64,000 nt of DNA from DASQEH01 sp038239485 (GCA_038239485.1 JBBSET010000008.1:16955-80954), one strand, 5' to 3'; shown: positions 36,669 through 46,152, counted from the stretch's first letter. Translations and numbers: made by a program. The notes: generated by a model not told the origin, from the letters alone.

Positions 36669-37976
36669 TCAAGTATCCCGCAGCGCCGACCGGGCCATGT
36701 CGCCTTGCGCACCGGCCTCCTGCGCGGCAGCCACGCTCCCGATGTCTGCGCGAACCTGTGCTCCGGGGAAGTGGATCTCCCCGACGCCCGCGTAGGCCCG
36801 CTCTCGAGCTTCGGCGAGGGAGGCACCCGTGGCCGTGACGGCGAGCACCCGGCCACCGCTGGTGACCAGCTGCGAGGATCCGTCCGGCCCCGAACCAACC
36901 GACGTACCCGCCTGCAGCACCTGCACGCCCTCGGCAGCCTCCGCGGAACCGACCCCCGTGACGACATCGCCCTTGCGCGGGGAGTGGGGGTATCCGGCCG
37001 ACGCCATCACCACCGTCACAGCGGAGCCCGGGCGCCACGTGAGCGGCCCGACGTCCGCAAGCCGTCCTGTCGCGGCGGCGTAGAGCACCCCACCCAGGGG
37101 CGTCTCGAGCAGGGCGAGCAGAGCCTGGGTCTCCGGATCCCCGAAGCGGGCGTTGAACTCGATCACCTTCACCCCGGCCGTCGTCAGCGCGAGCCCGGCA
37201 TACAGCAGGCCGACGAAGGGCGTCCCCCGCCGGGCCAGCTCGTCGACCGCGGGCTGCAGCACCGTATCCCGGACCTCGTCGACAAGCCCGTCCGGTGCCC
37301 ACGTGAGCGGGGTGTAGGCGCCCATGCCCCCGGTGTTCGGTCCCTCGTCGTGGTCACGGAGCCGCTTGAAGTCCTGCGCGGGCTGCATGGGAACGACCGA
37401 GGTGCCGTCGCAGAGTGCGAACAGCGAAACCTCCGGGCCGTCGAGGAACTCTTCGACCACGACCCGGCCACAGGACGCGGCGTGATCCAGGGCGATCCCT
37501 CGGTCGCTGGTCACGACCACACCCTTCCCCGCCGCGAGCCCGTCGTCCTTGACGACGAACGGCGGACCGAGCTCGTCCAGCGCCGCCGCCACCTCGGCCG
37601 CCGTCTCGCAGACGCGGGCTTCACCGGTGGGGATACCGGCCGCCGCCATCACCTGCTTGGCGAACGCCTTGGAACCCTCGATGGCGGCCGCTGCCCGGCT
37701 CGGCCCGAAGCAGGCGATGCCCGCCGAGCGGACGGCGTCGGCGACCCCGGCCACCAAGGGCGCCTCCGGCCCGATGACGACGAGGTCGACGGCGAGACGT
37801 CGCGCCAGCGCCGCCACCGCCACGCCGTCCAACGGGTCGACCTCGTGGAGATGAGCGACCGCCGCGATGCCCGGGTTGCCAGGGGCAACGCATACACTCT
37901 CGACGCCCGGGTCGCGGGCCAGAGCCGCGGCCAGTGCGTGCTCGCGTCCCCCGGCACCGATGACCAGCGGCTTCAT
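36669..37976 (-). CDS. purD: Phosphoribosylamine-glycine ligase
   Basis: A 435-residue ATP-grasp enzyme making GAR. Motifs: LVIGAGGREHALAAAL, FVVKDDGLAAGKGVVV, VEEFLDGPEVSLF, NTGGMGAYTP and EFNARFGDPETQ. ATG at 37976 opens the domain; a GTG 12 nt earlier is also in frame. It lies between purA and purB in a compact minus-strand unit. Confidence 0.95.
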   Translation of the reverse strand: MKPLVIGAGGREHALAAALARDPGVESVCVAPGNPGIAAVAHLHEVDPLDGVAVAALARRLAVDLVVIGPEAPLVAGVADAVRSAGIACFGPSRAAAAIEGSKAFAKQVMAAAGIPTGEARVCETAAEVAAALDELGPPFVVKDDGLAAGKGVVVTSDRGIALDHAASCGRVVVEEFLDGPEVSLFALCDGTSVVPMQPAQDFKRLRDHDEGPNTGGMGAYTPLTWAPDGLVDEVRDTVLQPAVDELARRGTPFVGLLYAGLALTTAGVKVIEFNARFGDPETQALLALLETPLGGVLYAAATGRLADVGPLTWRPGSAVTVVMASAGYPHSPRKGDVVTGVGSAEAAEGVQVLQAGTSVGSGPDGSSQLVTSGGRVLAVTATGASLAEARERAYAGVGEIHFPGAQVRADIGSVAAAQEAGAQGDMARSALRDT

Positions 37977-37991
37977 CCGGCGGCCCACGGC

Positions 37992-39275
37992 TCACAGCAG
38001 GTCATGCACCACCACTGTCTGGTCGCGGCCGGGGCCGACGCCGACGGCGGAGATCCTGGCATTCGACATCTCCTCGACCGCAGCGACATAGGAGCGCGCA
38101 TTAGCGGGCAGGTCGGCCAGTGTCCGCGCCTGCGAGATGTCCTCCCACCAGCCCGGGAGCTCCTCGTAGATCGGCCTGGCGTGGTGGACGTCGCTCTGGT
38201 TGACCGGCATCTCGTCGTGGCGCACTCCATCCACCTCGTAGGCCACACACACCGGTACCTTGTCGAGGCCGGTCAGCACGTCGAGCTTTGTCAGGACGAA
38301 GTCGGTGACCCCGTTGACCCGTGCCGCGTATCTGGCTATCACCGCGTCGAACCAGCCGCACCGCCGCGGCCGGCCGGTCGTGGTGCCGTACTCGGCCCCC
38401 ATCTTGCGCAGGAACTCACCGCTGTCGTCGACGAGCTCAGTGGGGAACGGCCCGGAGCCGACCCTCGTGGTGTACGCCTTGACGATGCCGATCACCCCCT
38501 CGATCCGCGTTGGAGGTATGCCGGACCCGGTGCAGGCGCCTCCCGCGGTCGCGGACGACGAGGTGACGAACGGGTAGGTCCCGTGGTCGACGTCGAGCAG
38601 CGTTGCCTGCCCGGCTTCGAGCAGGACGGTCTCGCCGCGCCCCAGCGCGTCGTTGAGGAGCAGACCGGTGTCGGCCACCATCGGGCCCAGCCGCCCGGCA
38701 TGGGTCAGCAGGTCCTCGAGGACGTCGTCCACCGAGATCGCTCGCCGGTTGTAGACCTTGGCGAGGATCTGGTTCTTCAGCTCGAGGGCGGCGGAGACCT
38801 TCTGGTGCAGGATCTTCTCGTCGAAGAGGTCCTGGATCCGCACGCCGATCCGGCTCATCTTGTCGGCGTACGTCGGGCCGATCCCGCGGCCGGTCGTGCC
38901 GATCCGGCTCGATCCGAGGAACCGCTCGGTGACCTTGTCGAGCGTTCGGTTGTACTCGGCGATGACATGGGCGTTCGCGCTGACAACCAGCCGCGAGGTG
39001 TCGATGCCTCGTTCCTGCAGCGCGTCGAGCTCCTCGAACAGGACGGTCAGGTCGACGACGACGCCGTTGCCGATGACGGGGATGCAGCCAGGAGTGAGGA
39101 TCCCGCTCGGCAGCAGATGCAGGGCGTACTTCTCGTCGCCGATCACCACCGTGTGCCCGGCGTTGTTGCCACCGTTGAACTTCACGACGTAGTCCACCCG
39201 GCTCCCGAGTAGGTCGGTGGCCTTTCCTTTGCCTTCGTCGCCCCACTGGGCTCCGACGATCACGATCGCGGGCAT
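37992..39275 (-). CDS. purA: Adenylosuccinate synthetase
   Basis: A 427-residue GTP-dependent enzyme, IMP + Asp to adenylosuccinate. Motifs: VGAQWGDEGKGKATDLL (phosphate loop and catalytic Asp), FNGGNNAGHTVV with catalytic His, IGTTGRGIGPTYADK, and GRPRRCGWFD. AAAGAGGG precedes the ATG. First gene of purA-purD-purB. Confidence 0.97.
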   Translation of the reverse strand: MPAIVIVGAQWGDEGKGKATDLLGSRVDYVVKFNGGNNAGHTVVIGDEKYALHLLPSGILTPGCIPVIGNGVVVDLTVLFEELDALQERGIDTSRLVVSANAHVIAEYNRTLDKVTERFLGSSRIGTTGRGIGPTYADKMSRIGVRIQDLFDEKILHQKVSAALELKNQILAKVYNRRAISVDDVLEDLLTHAGRLGPMVADTGLLLNDALGRGETVLLEAGQATLLDVDHGTYPFVTSSSATAGGACTGSGIPPTRIEGVIGIVKAYTTRVGSGPFPTELVDDSGEFLRKMGAEYGTTTGRPRRCGWFDAVIARYAARVNGVTDFVLTKLDVLTGLDKVPVCVAYEVDGVRHDEMPVNQSDVHHARPIYEELPGWWEDISQARTLADLPANARSYVAAVEEMSNARISAVGVGPGRDQTVVVHDLL

Positions 39276-39416
39276 CTGAGCACCCTCTTTCGACTGTCGA
39301 CAGCGCGAGAGCCCGGCTGTTCACCACCAGCCTGGGCTCCTGCGGCTGAATGCTAGCCGACAGCTGACGGGCACGTCACCAGCGTCGCGGCGCAACGGCA
39401 TGTCGCCTCGACCCGC

Positions 39417-39422
39417 TAGGGT
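39417..39422 (+). promoter_or_regulatory. -10 box for the lipid kinase gene
   Basis: TAGGGT ends 8 nt before the GTG at 39431, consistent with a leaderless transcript. Confidence 0.5.
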
Positions 39423-39430
39423 TCGCGATA

Positions 39431-40333
39431 GTGAAGGACGTCGTACTGATCACCAACGCCGGGGCGGGTACCCTTCACGACTCCGCGGTGGAGGAGGCGG
39501 TCGCGGTCCTGCGGTCGCACTGCCAGGTCGAGGTGGCTGAGACCAGCGAGCCCGCTGACCTCGACCGCGTCCTGGCGGCTCGTGGGGACCGCGACGTGGT
39601 CATCGCCGGCGGGGACGGCAGCCTGCACCAAGCGGTCGCAGCCCTGCAGCGGTCCGGTGAGCTCGGTCGACCGACGATCGGGCTGATCCCGCTCGGGACC
39701 GGCAACGACTACGCCGCCGGCCTGGGACTGCCGCTCGACCCGGCAGCGGCGGCCGAGGTTGTCGTGTCAGGCATCCCCACGTCCGTCGACATCCTTGTCG
39801 ACGACGAGGGAGGCGTCGTGGTCAACGTGGTCCACGCCGGGGTCGGGGCCGATGCGGGAGTCGAGGCGAAACCGTGGAAGGCCCGCTTCGGCAAGGCCGG
39901 ATACGTCGTTGGGGCGATCACCGCGTCGTTCCGGTCGCAGGGTCTGCGGCTGCGCATCGTGGCCGACGGGGACGTCATCACGGACCGCTCGCGCCCGGTG
40001 CTTCAGGTCGCGCTGGGCAACGGCACCCGCGTGGGCGGCGGCTTCACCCTCACCCCAGGTGCTGACCCCACCGACGGAAGTGTCGATGTGCTGGTGTCCT
40101 TCGCCGTCCGTCCGGTCGACCGGCTGTGGTACGGCATCCACCTCAAGCAGGGCCGTCATCACGAGCGTGACGACGTCGTGACCCGACGCGCCTCGGAGGT
40201 CGCGATCAGCGGTGACGAGTTCTGCTGCGACACCGACGGCGAGCTGGAGGGGCCGATGAGGAGCCGCCGCTGGAAGGTCGTGCCCAAGGCATTCACGATG
40301 ATGTACCCGCGGGCGGGCGACCCCGAGGCATGA
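39431..40333 (+). CDS. Diacylglycerol kinase-family lipid kinase
   Basis: A 300-residue cytoplasmic DAGK/YegS-like kinase. The nucleotide-binding GGDGSLHQAV and IPLGTGNDYAAGL motifs are intact, and the beta-rich C-terminal domain (LQVALGNGTRVGGGF) is present. It probably phosphorylates diacylglycerol or another lipid (family knowledge). GTG start, likely leaderless. It precedes DUF3151 by 7 nt, suggesting one operon. Confidence 0.88.
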   Translation: MKDVVLITNAGAGTLHDSAVEEAVAVLRSHCQVEVAETSEPADLDRVLAARGDRDVVIAGGDGSLHQAVAALQRSGELGRPTIGLIPLGTGNDYAAGLGLPLDPAAAAEVVVSGIPTSVDILVDDEGGVVVNVVHAGVGADAGVEAKPWKARFGKAGYVVGAITASFRSQGLRLRIVADGDVITDRSRPVLQVALGNGTRVGGGFTLTPGADPTDGSVDVLVSFAVRPVDRLWYGIHLKQGRHHERDDVVTRRASEVAISGDEFCCDTDGELEGPMRSRRWKVVPKAFTMMYPRAGDPEA

Positions 40334-40340
40334 TGGCGCC

Positions 40341-40739
40341 ATGAGCTTCGACAACCTCCTGAACGGCCCGCCCCCGACCTACCTGCCAGTCGACGAGGCC
40401 GCAGGGAAGCTGCACGGGGGCGACCCGCGCGAGATCGCACGCGCCCACTCGTCGTCGTCGCTCGTCTGGGGCGTCCTCGCCGAGGGCGCTCTCGAGGACG
40501 GTCAGGACATCGAGGGGTACGCCTTCGCCCGTGTCGGATACCACCGCGGGCTCGATGCACTTCGCCGCAACGGTTGGAAAGGGTTCGGCCCCATCCCGTG
40601 GTCGCACGAGCCGAACCAGGGCTTTCTGCGCTGTCTGGCCGCGCTGGCGACCGCCTCGGACCAGTTCGGCGACTCCGACGAGGCGCTGCGCTGCCGCCAG
40701 TTCCTGCTCGACGCGGACCCCAGCTGCCCGTTGCTCTGA
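40341..40739 (+). CDS. DUF3151 family protein
   Basis: A 132-residue soluble protein with LLNGPPPTYLP, SSLVWGVLAEGAL, FARVGYHRGLDALRRNGWKG and GFLRCLAALA, the full DUF3151 pattern. It is helical, TPR-like in flavour, and of unknown function. In actinobacteria it is commonly near fba. It converges with the DedA gene. Confidence 0.92.
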   Translation: MSFDNLLNGPPPTYLPVDEAAGKLHGGDPREIARAHSSSSLVWGVLAEGALEDGQDIEGYAFARVGYHRGLDALRRNGWKGFGPIPWSHEPNQGFLRCLAALATASDQFGDSDEALRCRQFLLDADPSCPLL

Positions 40740-40745
40740 GCCGGG

Positions 40746-41456
40746 TCAGTCGTCGCGTTCCTCTGCCTCCCGCCGCAGCACCGCGCGGCGCTCGGACTCG
40801 TCGTCGTAGCGGGTGTCCCGGCGCCCTGAGCGGGCCTTGAGGACCTCGACGAGGATCGGGACCAGCGAGAGGGCGACGACGCCGACCAGGACCAGGTCGA
40901 TGTGGTTGCTCAGGAACGACACCTGGCCCAGCCAGTACCCGAGCAAGGTCACGCCGGTGGCCCAGGCCACCCCTCCGATGGCCGAGTAGATAACGAAGCG
41001 CCGCATCGACATCCGCCCCACGCCCGCGGCGAGGGTGATGAACGTCCGCACGATGGGGACGAACCTGGCCAGCACGATCGCACGGCTGCCGTACCTGTCG
41101 AAGAACGCGTAGGTCTTGTCGACGTACTCCTGCTTGAAGAACCTGGAGTCCGGGCGGTTGAAGATCGCCGGGCCGACCTTGGCCCCCACCAGATAGCCGA
41201 CGACGTTGCTCAGCACGGCCGCCACGCTCAGGACGAGGCAGGCCAGCCAGATCGGCACCGTCACCTGTTGGTGCTGAGAGATCAGGAGGCCGATGAGGAA
41301 GAGGAGGGAGTCGCCCGGCAGGAACGGAAACAGCCAACACTCGATGAAGACGATGATCGCAACGCCCCACAGCGCGAAGGAGCCGAATCTGTCGATCCAG
41401 GAGTGTGGGTCGAGAAGGCCGTTGAGCAGCATCACGTGCTGGAGATCGTAGAACAC
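40746..41456 (-). CDS. DedA-family membrane protein
   Basis: A 236-residue VTT/DedA-domain protein with the family core FPFLPGDSLLFLIG, LVGAKVGPAIF and the ARFVPIVRTFITLAAGVGRM segment, in which an Arg and Pro needed for transport are conserved. About five hydrophobic segments. DedA proteins flip polyprenyl-phosphate or phospholipids (family knowledge). The GTG start is supported by a TACCCT -10 box at 41463-41468, 6 nt upstream, making a leaderless message. Confidence 0.88.
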   Translation of the reverse strand: MFYDLQHVMLLNGLLDPHSWIDRFGSFALWGVAIIVFIECWLFPFLPGDSLLFLIGLLISQHQQVTVPIWLACLVLSVAAVLSNVVGYLVGAKVGPAIFNRPDSRFFKQEYVDKTYAFFDRYGSRAIVLARFVPIVRTFITLAAGVGRMSMRRFVIYSAIGGVAWATGVTLLGYWLGQVSFLSNHIDLVLVGVVALSLVPILVEVLKARSGRRDTRYDDESERRAVLRREAEERDD

Positions 41457-41462
41457 ACGTCG

Positions 41463-41484
41463 AGGGTATCTGCAGATCTACGCT
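41463..41484. promoter_or_regulatory. Divergent leaderless promoter pair
   Basis: Within the 34-nt gap, TACCCT on the minus strand (41463-41468) serves the DedA gene and TACGCT on the plus strand (41479-41484) serves the methyltransferase gene. Each ends 6 nt before its GTG start. The two promoters must overlap, with each -35 region lying near or inside the opposite gene. Confidence 0.6.
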
Positions 41485-41490
41485 TGCCCG

Positions 41491-42117
41491 GTGACCTTCG
41501 ACGCATCCCACCCGGTCGGCGTCGGCCCGTGGGAAGGCGACTGGCCGCCAGGCGGCCACTACGACCCCGTCCTGCTCCAGGCCGGCGACCGGAGAAATGT
41601 CGTCGACCGGTACCGCTACTGGCGGCTCGAGGCGATCGTCGCCGACCTCGACGCCCGGCGGCACCCTTTCCATGTCGCAATCGAGAACTGGCAGCACGAC
41701 TTCAACATCGGGTCCGTCGTCCGCACGGCCAACGCCTTCCTCGCCAGCGAGGTCCATGTCGTGGGGCGCAAGCGCTGGAACCGGCGCGGGGCGATGGTCA
41801 CCGACCGGTATCAACACATCCGGCACCACCTGGGCGTCGATGACTTCGCCGGCTGGGCCGCGGACGCCGGGCTACCCCTTCTCGCCATCGACAACCTGCC
41901 AGGGGCGGAGCCGATCGAGCGCACCGCACTGCCGGTCGCCTGCGTTCTCGTTCTCGGCCAGGAAGGTCCCGGGCTGACCCGCGAGATGCGAGACGCCTGC
42001 CAGACGACGCTGTCGATCGCGCAGTTCGGGTCGACGAGGTCCATCAACGCCGGCGCCGCCGCAGCCATCGCGATGCACAGCTGGATCCGCCAGCATGTTT
42101 GCGGCATCGACAGGTGA
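41491..42117 (+). CDS. SpoU/TrmH-family RNA methyltransferase
   Basis: A 208-residue SPOUT methyltransferase: motif 1 NWQHDFNIGSVVRTANAF, motif 2 LVLGQEGPGLT and motif 3 STRSINAGAAAAI form the trefoil-knot SAM site. It methylates a ribose in tRNA or rRNA (family knowledge); the target cannot be told. GTG start, leaderless. It runs into fba with an 84-nt gap. Confidence 0.9.
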   Translation: MTFDASHPVGVGPWEGDWPPGGHYDPVLLQAGDRRNVVDRYRYWRLEAIVADLDARRHPFHVAIENWQHDFNIGSVVRTANAFLASEVHVVGRKRWNRRGAMVTDRYQHIRHHLGVDDFAGWAADAGLPLLAIDNLPGAEPIERTALPVACVLVLGQEGPGLTREMRDACQTTLSIAQFGSTRSINAGAAAAIAMHSWIRQHVCGIDR

Positions 42118-42201
42118 TCTCTACGCGGTCATGGTGGCAGTGGCGCTGCGATCACGCGATACTGGTCGGCGTACGCAACCCGGATCCAATGGAGGACGGC
42201 C

Positions 42202-43236
42202 ATGCCCATCGCGACGCCCGATGTCTATCACGCCATGCTCGAGAAGGCGAAGGCCGAGCAGTTCGCCTACCCCGCCGTCAACGTGACGTCGTCGCTGACC
42301 CTGCACGCTGCCCTGCGCGGGTTCGCTGAGGCAGGCAGCGACGGCATCGTCCAAGCGTCGACGGGCGGCGCTGAGTTCTGGTCGGGCACGACTGTCAAGA
42401 ACATGGTGGCCGGATCACTCGCCTTCGCCGCCTTCGCCCGGGAAGCGGCAAAGGCGTACCCCGTCAACGTGGCGCTGCACACCGACCACTGCCCGAAGGA
42501 CAAGCTGAACGACTTCGCCAAGCCGCTGCTGGAGATGTCACGCGACAAGGTCGCGGCGGGCGGGCTGCCCATCTTTCAGTCCCACATGTGGGACGGGTCG
42601 GCTGTTCCGGTCGAGGAGAACCTTTCCATCGCCAAGGAGCTGCTCGACATCGCCCGTGCTGCCAAGATCGTCCTCGAGATCGAGATCGGGGTGGTGGGAG
42701 GCGAGGAGGACGGCGTCGAGGGCGCGATCGACGACAAGCTCTACTCGACGCCGGAGGACGCCCTTCGCACGGTCGAGGTGCTCGGTCTCGGCGAGAACGG
42801 CCGCTACATGGTGGCGCTGACATTCGGGAACGTGCACGGTGTCTACAAGCCCGGCAACGTCAAGCTCCGCCCGGAGATCCTGAAGCAGGCCCAGGACGCG
42901 GTGGCCCAGAAGTACGGCCTCGACGACGGGGCCAAGCCCTTCGACCTGGTGTTCCATGGCGGGTCGGGCTCGCTGCTGGAGGAGATCCGGGAGGCCCTGG
43001 ACTACGGGGTGGTCAAGATGAACATCGATACCGACACCCAGTACGCGTTCACGCGCCCGGTCGCCGACCACATGTTCAAGAACTACGACGCCGTGCTGAA
43101 GGTGGACGGAGAGGTCGGCAGCAAGAAGTTCTACGACCCCCGATCGTGGGGCAAGTCGGCGGAAGCCGGAATGGCGGCCCGCGTCGTGACCGCGTGCGAG
43201 GATCTGCGCTCAGCAGGTACGTCGCTGGGTCAATGA
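42202..43236 (+). CDS. fba: Class II fructose-bisphosphate aldolase
   Basis: A 344-residue zinc aldolase of glycolysis and gluconeogenesis. The zinc ligand regions VALHTDHCPKDK, EIEIGVVGGEEDG, FGNVHGVYKPG and VFHGGSGS are present, and VKMNIDTDTQYAFT is the substrate phosphate region. GGAGGA precedes the ATG. In many actinobacteria fba lies next to pyrE; here the two are separated by a secreted propeller gene and a glycosyltransferase. Confidence 0.96.
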   Translation: MPIATPDVYHAMLEKAKAEQFAYPAVNVTSSLTLHAALRGFAEAGSDGIVQASTGGAEFWSGTTVKNMVAGSLAFAAFAREAAKAYPVNVALHTDHCPKDKLNDFAKPLLEMSRDKVAAGGLPIFQSHMWDGSAVPVEENLSIAKELLDIARAAKIVLEIEIGVVGGEEDGVEGAIDDKLYSTPEDALRTVEVLGLGENGRYMVALTFGNVHGVYKPGNVKLRPEILKQAQDAVAQKYGLDDGAKPFDLVFHGGSGSLLEEIREALDYGVVKMNIDTDTQYAFTRPVADHMFKNYDAVLKVDGEVGSKKFYDPRSWGKSAEAGMAARVVTACEDLRSAGTSLGQ

Positions 43237-43349
43237 ACAATGCGCTCAGCGGCAGTCACTGTCTTTGTGGGAAGCCAGGCTGAGGTGACGCGGCGTAGGT
43301 AAGGGGTGGAGACCGAGGCGAGTATCACTAAACGTACATATCGAAATAC

Positions 43350-43371
43350 ATGGAGTAATTAATTGATCCAT
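43350..43371. promoter_or_regulatory. AT-rich imperfect palindrome upstream of beta-propeller copy 2
   Basis: A 22-nt imperfect palindrome (18 of 22 positions symmetric) centred on AATTAATT with ATGGA/TCCAT arms. It stands in an unusually AT-rich patch about 100 nt before the propeller start. Possible operator or xenogeneic-silencer site; no regulator is identified. Confidence 0.4.
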
Positions 43372-43469
43372 CAGTGGACGTTCGCGGCGGGGGAAAGTCC
43401 ATTTGGGGATATGTGGGGACTGCGATAGAATCCTCTGCACTTGCCCTCCCATGCTTTCCGGAGCTGAGA

Positions 43470-44795
43470 ATGACCTCGTTGCGACCGATGTTCGCCGGGA
43501 TGACTTTAGCGGTCGTCGCAGTACTGGCATTTGCCAGCGGAGCCGCCGAGGCTTCGATTGCTCAACCCTCGGTGGTCAGCGACTATGCCGCCTCGTACAC
43601 CCCCAACCTCGTCGCGTCATCCACGGTCAAGCACCCACACGCGGATGCGGTCAGTCAAAGTGGCAACACGATGTACGTCGGCGGGCTGTTCGACTCCATC
43701 ACCGACTCCACCGGGTTGCCATTCACTGTCGAGAACATGGTGTCGTTCGACGCCTCTACCGGCGCGATAGCGACGGGCTTCACGCCCGCCTTCAACGGCA
43801 ACGTCTGGGCGGTCGAGGCGACTAGCACTGCCGTGTATGTCGGAGGGGCTTTCACCACGGTCGACGGCGTCACGCATCCCGCCCTGGTCAAGCTCGACCC
43901 TACGACTGGAGCCATCGACCCGGCATTCGACGCTCACTTCCAGGGCGGCCAGGTCAACCAGATCCAGCTCCTCAACGGTGTGCTCTACGTCGCCGGCAGC
44001 TCTGGCAAGAAGCTGATGGCGCTGGACCCGCTCACGGGTGCCAACGTGGGCATATTCAACAATCTCGCAATCACCACTCCCATCCCCAACGCCTGGGGAA
44101 CCGTGTCGGTCTATCATTTCGCCATCAACCCGGCCGGCACGCAGCTGGTAGCCACCGGAAACTTCGAGACGGTCGGCGGGCAGTCTCGGACCAGGTTCTT
44201 CATAGCAAATCTCGGCGGCGGCACCGCCACGCTCGACCCTTGGTACTACGCCGGGTTCGCCAAGCCGTGCTCCTCGACCGCGCCTCGTCGGATCGCCTAC
44301 TTGCAGGATGTGGATTTCTCCCCTGACGGTAGCTACTTCATCGTCACCGCCACCGGACAAGTGCCCCTCTACCACTCCGACATCTGGCACAACGGCGTCA
44401 CGAACCCGACGGGCACCACGGTATGCGACGCAGCGGGCCGCTTCGATATCAGCAACGGCGACTCCACGCACCAGCCGGTCTGGATCAACTACACCGGAGG
44501 CGACAGCATCTGGGCCGCAGCCGCCACGGGTGTCGCAGTGTATGTGCAGGGCCACTTCCAATGGCTAGACAACCCAGACGGGATCGGCAGCCGACCGGCG
44601 GGTAATGCAGTGAACCGCCGGGGACTGGGCGCCATCGACCCGACCACCGGACTGGCTTTGTCGTGGACCCCGGACAAGCCAGCGCAATCAGGCGGCAAAG
44701 CGCTTCTAGCCACCACGACCGGGCTCTGGGTGATGTCGGACAGTAAGCTGTTCCACGGCCAGCCCCACTATGGAATCGCCTTCGCGCCGCTTTGA
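43470..44795 (+). CDS. Secreted beta-propeller protein, copy 2
   Basis: A 441-residue exported protein. Signal peptide about 1-30 (MFAGMTLAVVAVLAFASGAA). Blades repeat the pattern VYVGGAFTTVDGVTHPALVKLD-type with TTGAID turns. Cys residues in AKPCSST and TTVCDAAGRF are shared with copies 1 and 3. The C-terminus ends HYGIAFAPL. GGAG lies before the ATG at 43470. It marks the left edge of the polysaccharide locus; its closest relative in the window is copy 3 at the other edge. Likely an extracellular binding or surface protein (inference). Confidence 0.75.
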   Translation: MTSLRPMFAGMTLAVVAVLAFASGAAEASIAQPSVVSDYAASYTPNLVASSTVKHPHADAVSQSGNTMYVGGLFDSITDSTGLPFTVENMVSFDASTGAIATGFTPAFNGNVWAVEATSTAVYVGGAFTTVDGVTHPALVKLDPTTGAIDPAFDAHFQGGQVNQIQLLNGVLYVAGSSGKKLMALDPLTGANVGIFNNLAITTPIPNAWGTVSVYHFAINPAGTQLVATGNFETVGGQSRTRFFIANLGGGTATLDPWYYAGFAKPCSSTAPRRIAYLQDVDFSPDGSYFIVTATGQVPLYHSDIWHNGVTNPTGTTVCDAAGRFDISNGDSTHQPVWINYTGGDSIWAAAATGVAVYVQGHFQWLDNPDGIGSRPAGNAVNRRGLGAIDPTTGLALSWTPDKPAQSGGKALLATTTGLWVMSDSKLFHGQPHYGIAFAPL

Positions 44796-44914
44796 GCTTG
44801 AGTATCGGGGCCGTTCGTTCCCGATCTCCTGAATCTCGGCGGCAGCTGATTTTCGGGATCGGGAGCCTGTCCGCCCTCCCTCCCACCGGGGGAGATCGAG
44901 TGTCAGAACCGCCC

Positions 44915-44976
44915 GAACGTCGGCCGGACGACCGCTCAGAACGCTCGAGCGCTCGAACGTCGGCTTGACGACCGCT
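44915..44976. repeat. Imperfect 22-bp direct repeat at a gene end
   Basis: GAACGTCGG followed by two variable bases and GACGACCGCT occurs at 44915-44936 and again at 44955-44976 (20 of 22 bases identical, 40-bp period). The second copy lies in the 3' end of the glycosyltransferase gene and the first spans its stop codon. Confidence 0.8.
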
Positions 44977-46096
44977 GTGCCGGCACCGGCCCGCGGCCGA
45001 TCGCTTCGACATAAGCGGCGTCCAACCTGTCGACGACCGCTTTGGGGCTGAACAGCGTCTTGGCGCGAACTCGTCCTGCTGTGGACATATTGGCTGTGTC
45101 ACCGCTGTCGTTCAGCAGACGCTCGCATTCCGCGAGCAACCCGCGCATGTCTCCCAACGCGACAATGCTGCCTGCGGCGGGAAGATCGCCAAGAGTCATG
45201 ATGTCTCGTACGCCGTTGACGTCTGTGGCCACTACGGGACGCCCAACCGACATCGCCTCGGCCACCACGACCGGAGTTCCTTCATACCGGGAGGGCAGCA
45301 CGACGAGATCACAGGCCCACATCCAGCGCGGGACGTCTCGGTCTTCCCCTACGGCCCGGATCGTGCGGCCCCACTCGGTCGGCGCCAAGGCTTCCAGCTC
45401 AGTGGTGTCTCCGGGTCCCACCAGGACGAGCTCAGAGTCGGCAGGGTGGTGCTTCTCCCATGCCGCCACCAGGAGGTCCTGTCCCTTCTGCCGCGCAACC
45501 CTGCCTACACATAGGACCATGTGCTGCGCCTTCACCCCGAGCAGGTCCCGGTACTGTTGCCGCGTCGCCTCATCGACCTGGGTGAACAGACTGGTATCCA
45601 CAGCGACGCCGATGACTCGCCCCTCGGTCGTGACCCCTGCGCTTTGGCCCTCGTCGATCTCGTCGGTGCAGTTGGTCACCAGGACGTCGGTTCGCCGGCC
45701 GGCGAAACGCTCCCACGCCGACAGCGCCCGACGAAAGCCATCCTCGTCGCGCAGGTCGAAGGACCATGAATGCGGCTGGTAGACGACGGGGACACTCTTG
45801 GCTCTGACCGGCAGTCGCCCCACGAAGCCGGCCATGAACGAATGTAAATGCATTACGTCGGGTTTGAATTCTTCGATTGCCCGGCGGAGCTCCATCACGG
45901 CCGGAGCATAGGTGCTTGCACGGCGTCGCTTGAGGCTCCACTGCCGGTAATCGACGTCCACCACAGGCGGGAATATGGGGGGTGACAGCAAACCAACGAT
46001 ATGCCCGCGCTCGTTCTGTTCGGCGGCGAATTCGCGGATGAGACTGACGACACCGCCCCAACTGACCTCAGAGACGTGCAGAATATGCATGCGCAT
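44936..46096 (-). CDS. GT4-family glycosyltransferase
   Basis: A 386-residue GT-B glycosyltransferase: N-terminal MRMHILHVSEVSWGGV with a glycine-rich acceptor loop, HLHSFMAGFVGR, nucleotide-sugar site VLCVGRVARQKGQDLL, and the donor-binding EX7E region PSRYEGTPVVVAEAMSVG. No membrane segment; acts on the cytoplasmic face, adding a sugar to a lipid-linked intermediate (inference from locus). ATG at 46096 after CGGAAACGG; another at 46090. The Arg/Ser-rich tail overlaps a direct repeat. Confidence 0.85.
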   Translation of the reverse strand: MRMHILHVSEVSWGGVVSLIREFAAEQNERGHIVGLLSPPIFPPVVDVDYRQWSLKRRRASTYAPAVMELRRAIEEFKPDVMHLHSFMAGFVGRLPVRAKSVPVVYQPHSWSFDLRDEDGFRRALSAWERFAGRRTDVLVTNCTDEIDEGQSAGVTTEGRVIGVAVDTSLFTQVDEATRQQYRDLLGVKAQHMVLCVGRVARQKGQDLLVAAWEKHHPADSELVLVGPGDTTELEALAPTEWGRTIRAVGEDRDVPRWMWACDLVVLPSRYEGTPVVVAEAMSVGRPVVATDVNGVRDIMTLGDLPAAGSIVALGDMRGLLAECERLLNDSGDTANMSTAGRVRAKTLFSPKAVVDRLDAAYVEAIGRGPVPAQRSSSRRSSARAF

Positions 46097-46152
46097 TCCG
46101 TTTCCGCTGCCGACCAAGGTTCAGGACCTAGCCATGAATGGGACACTTCGAT

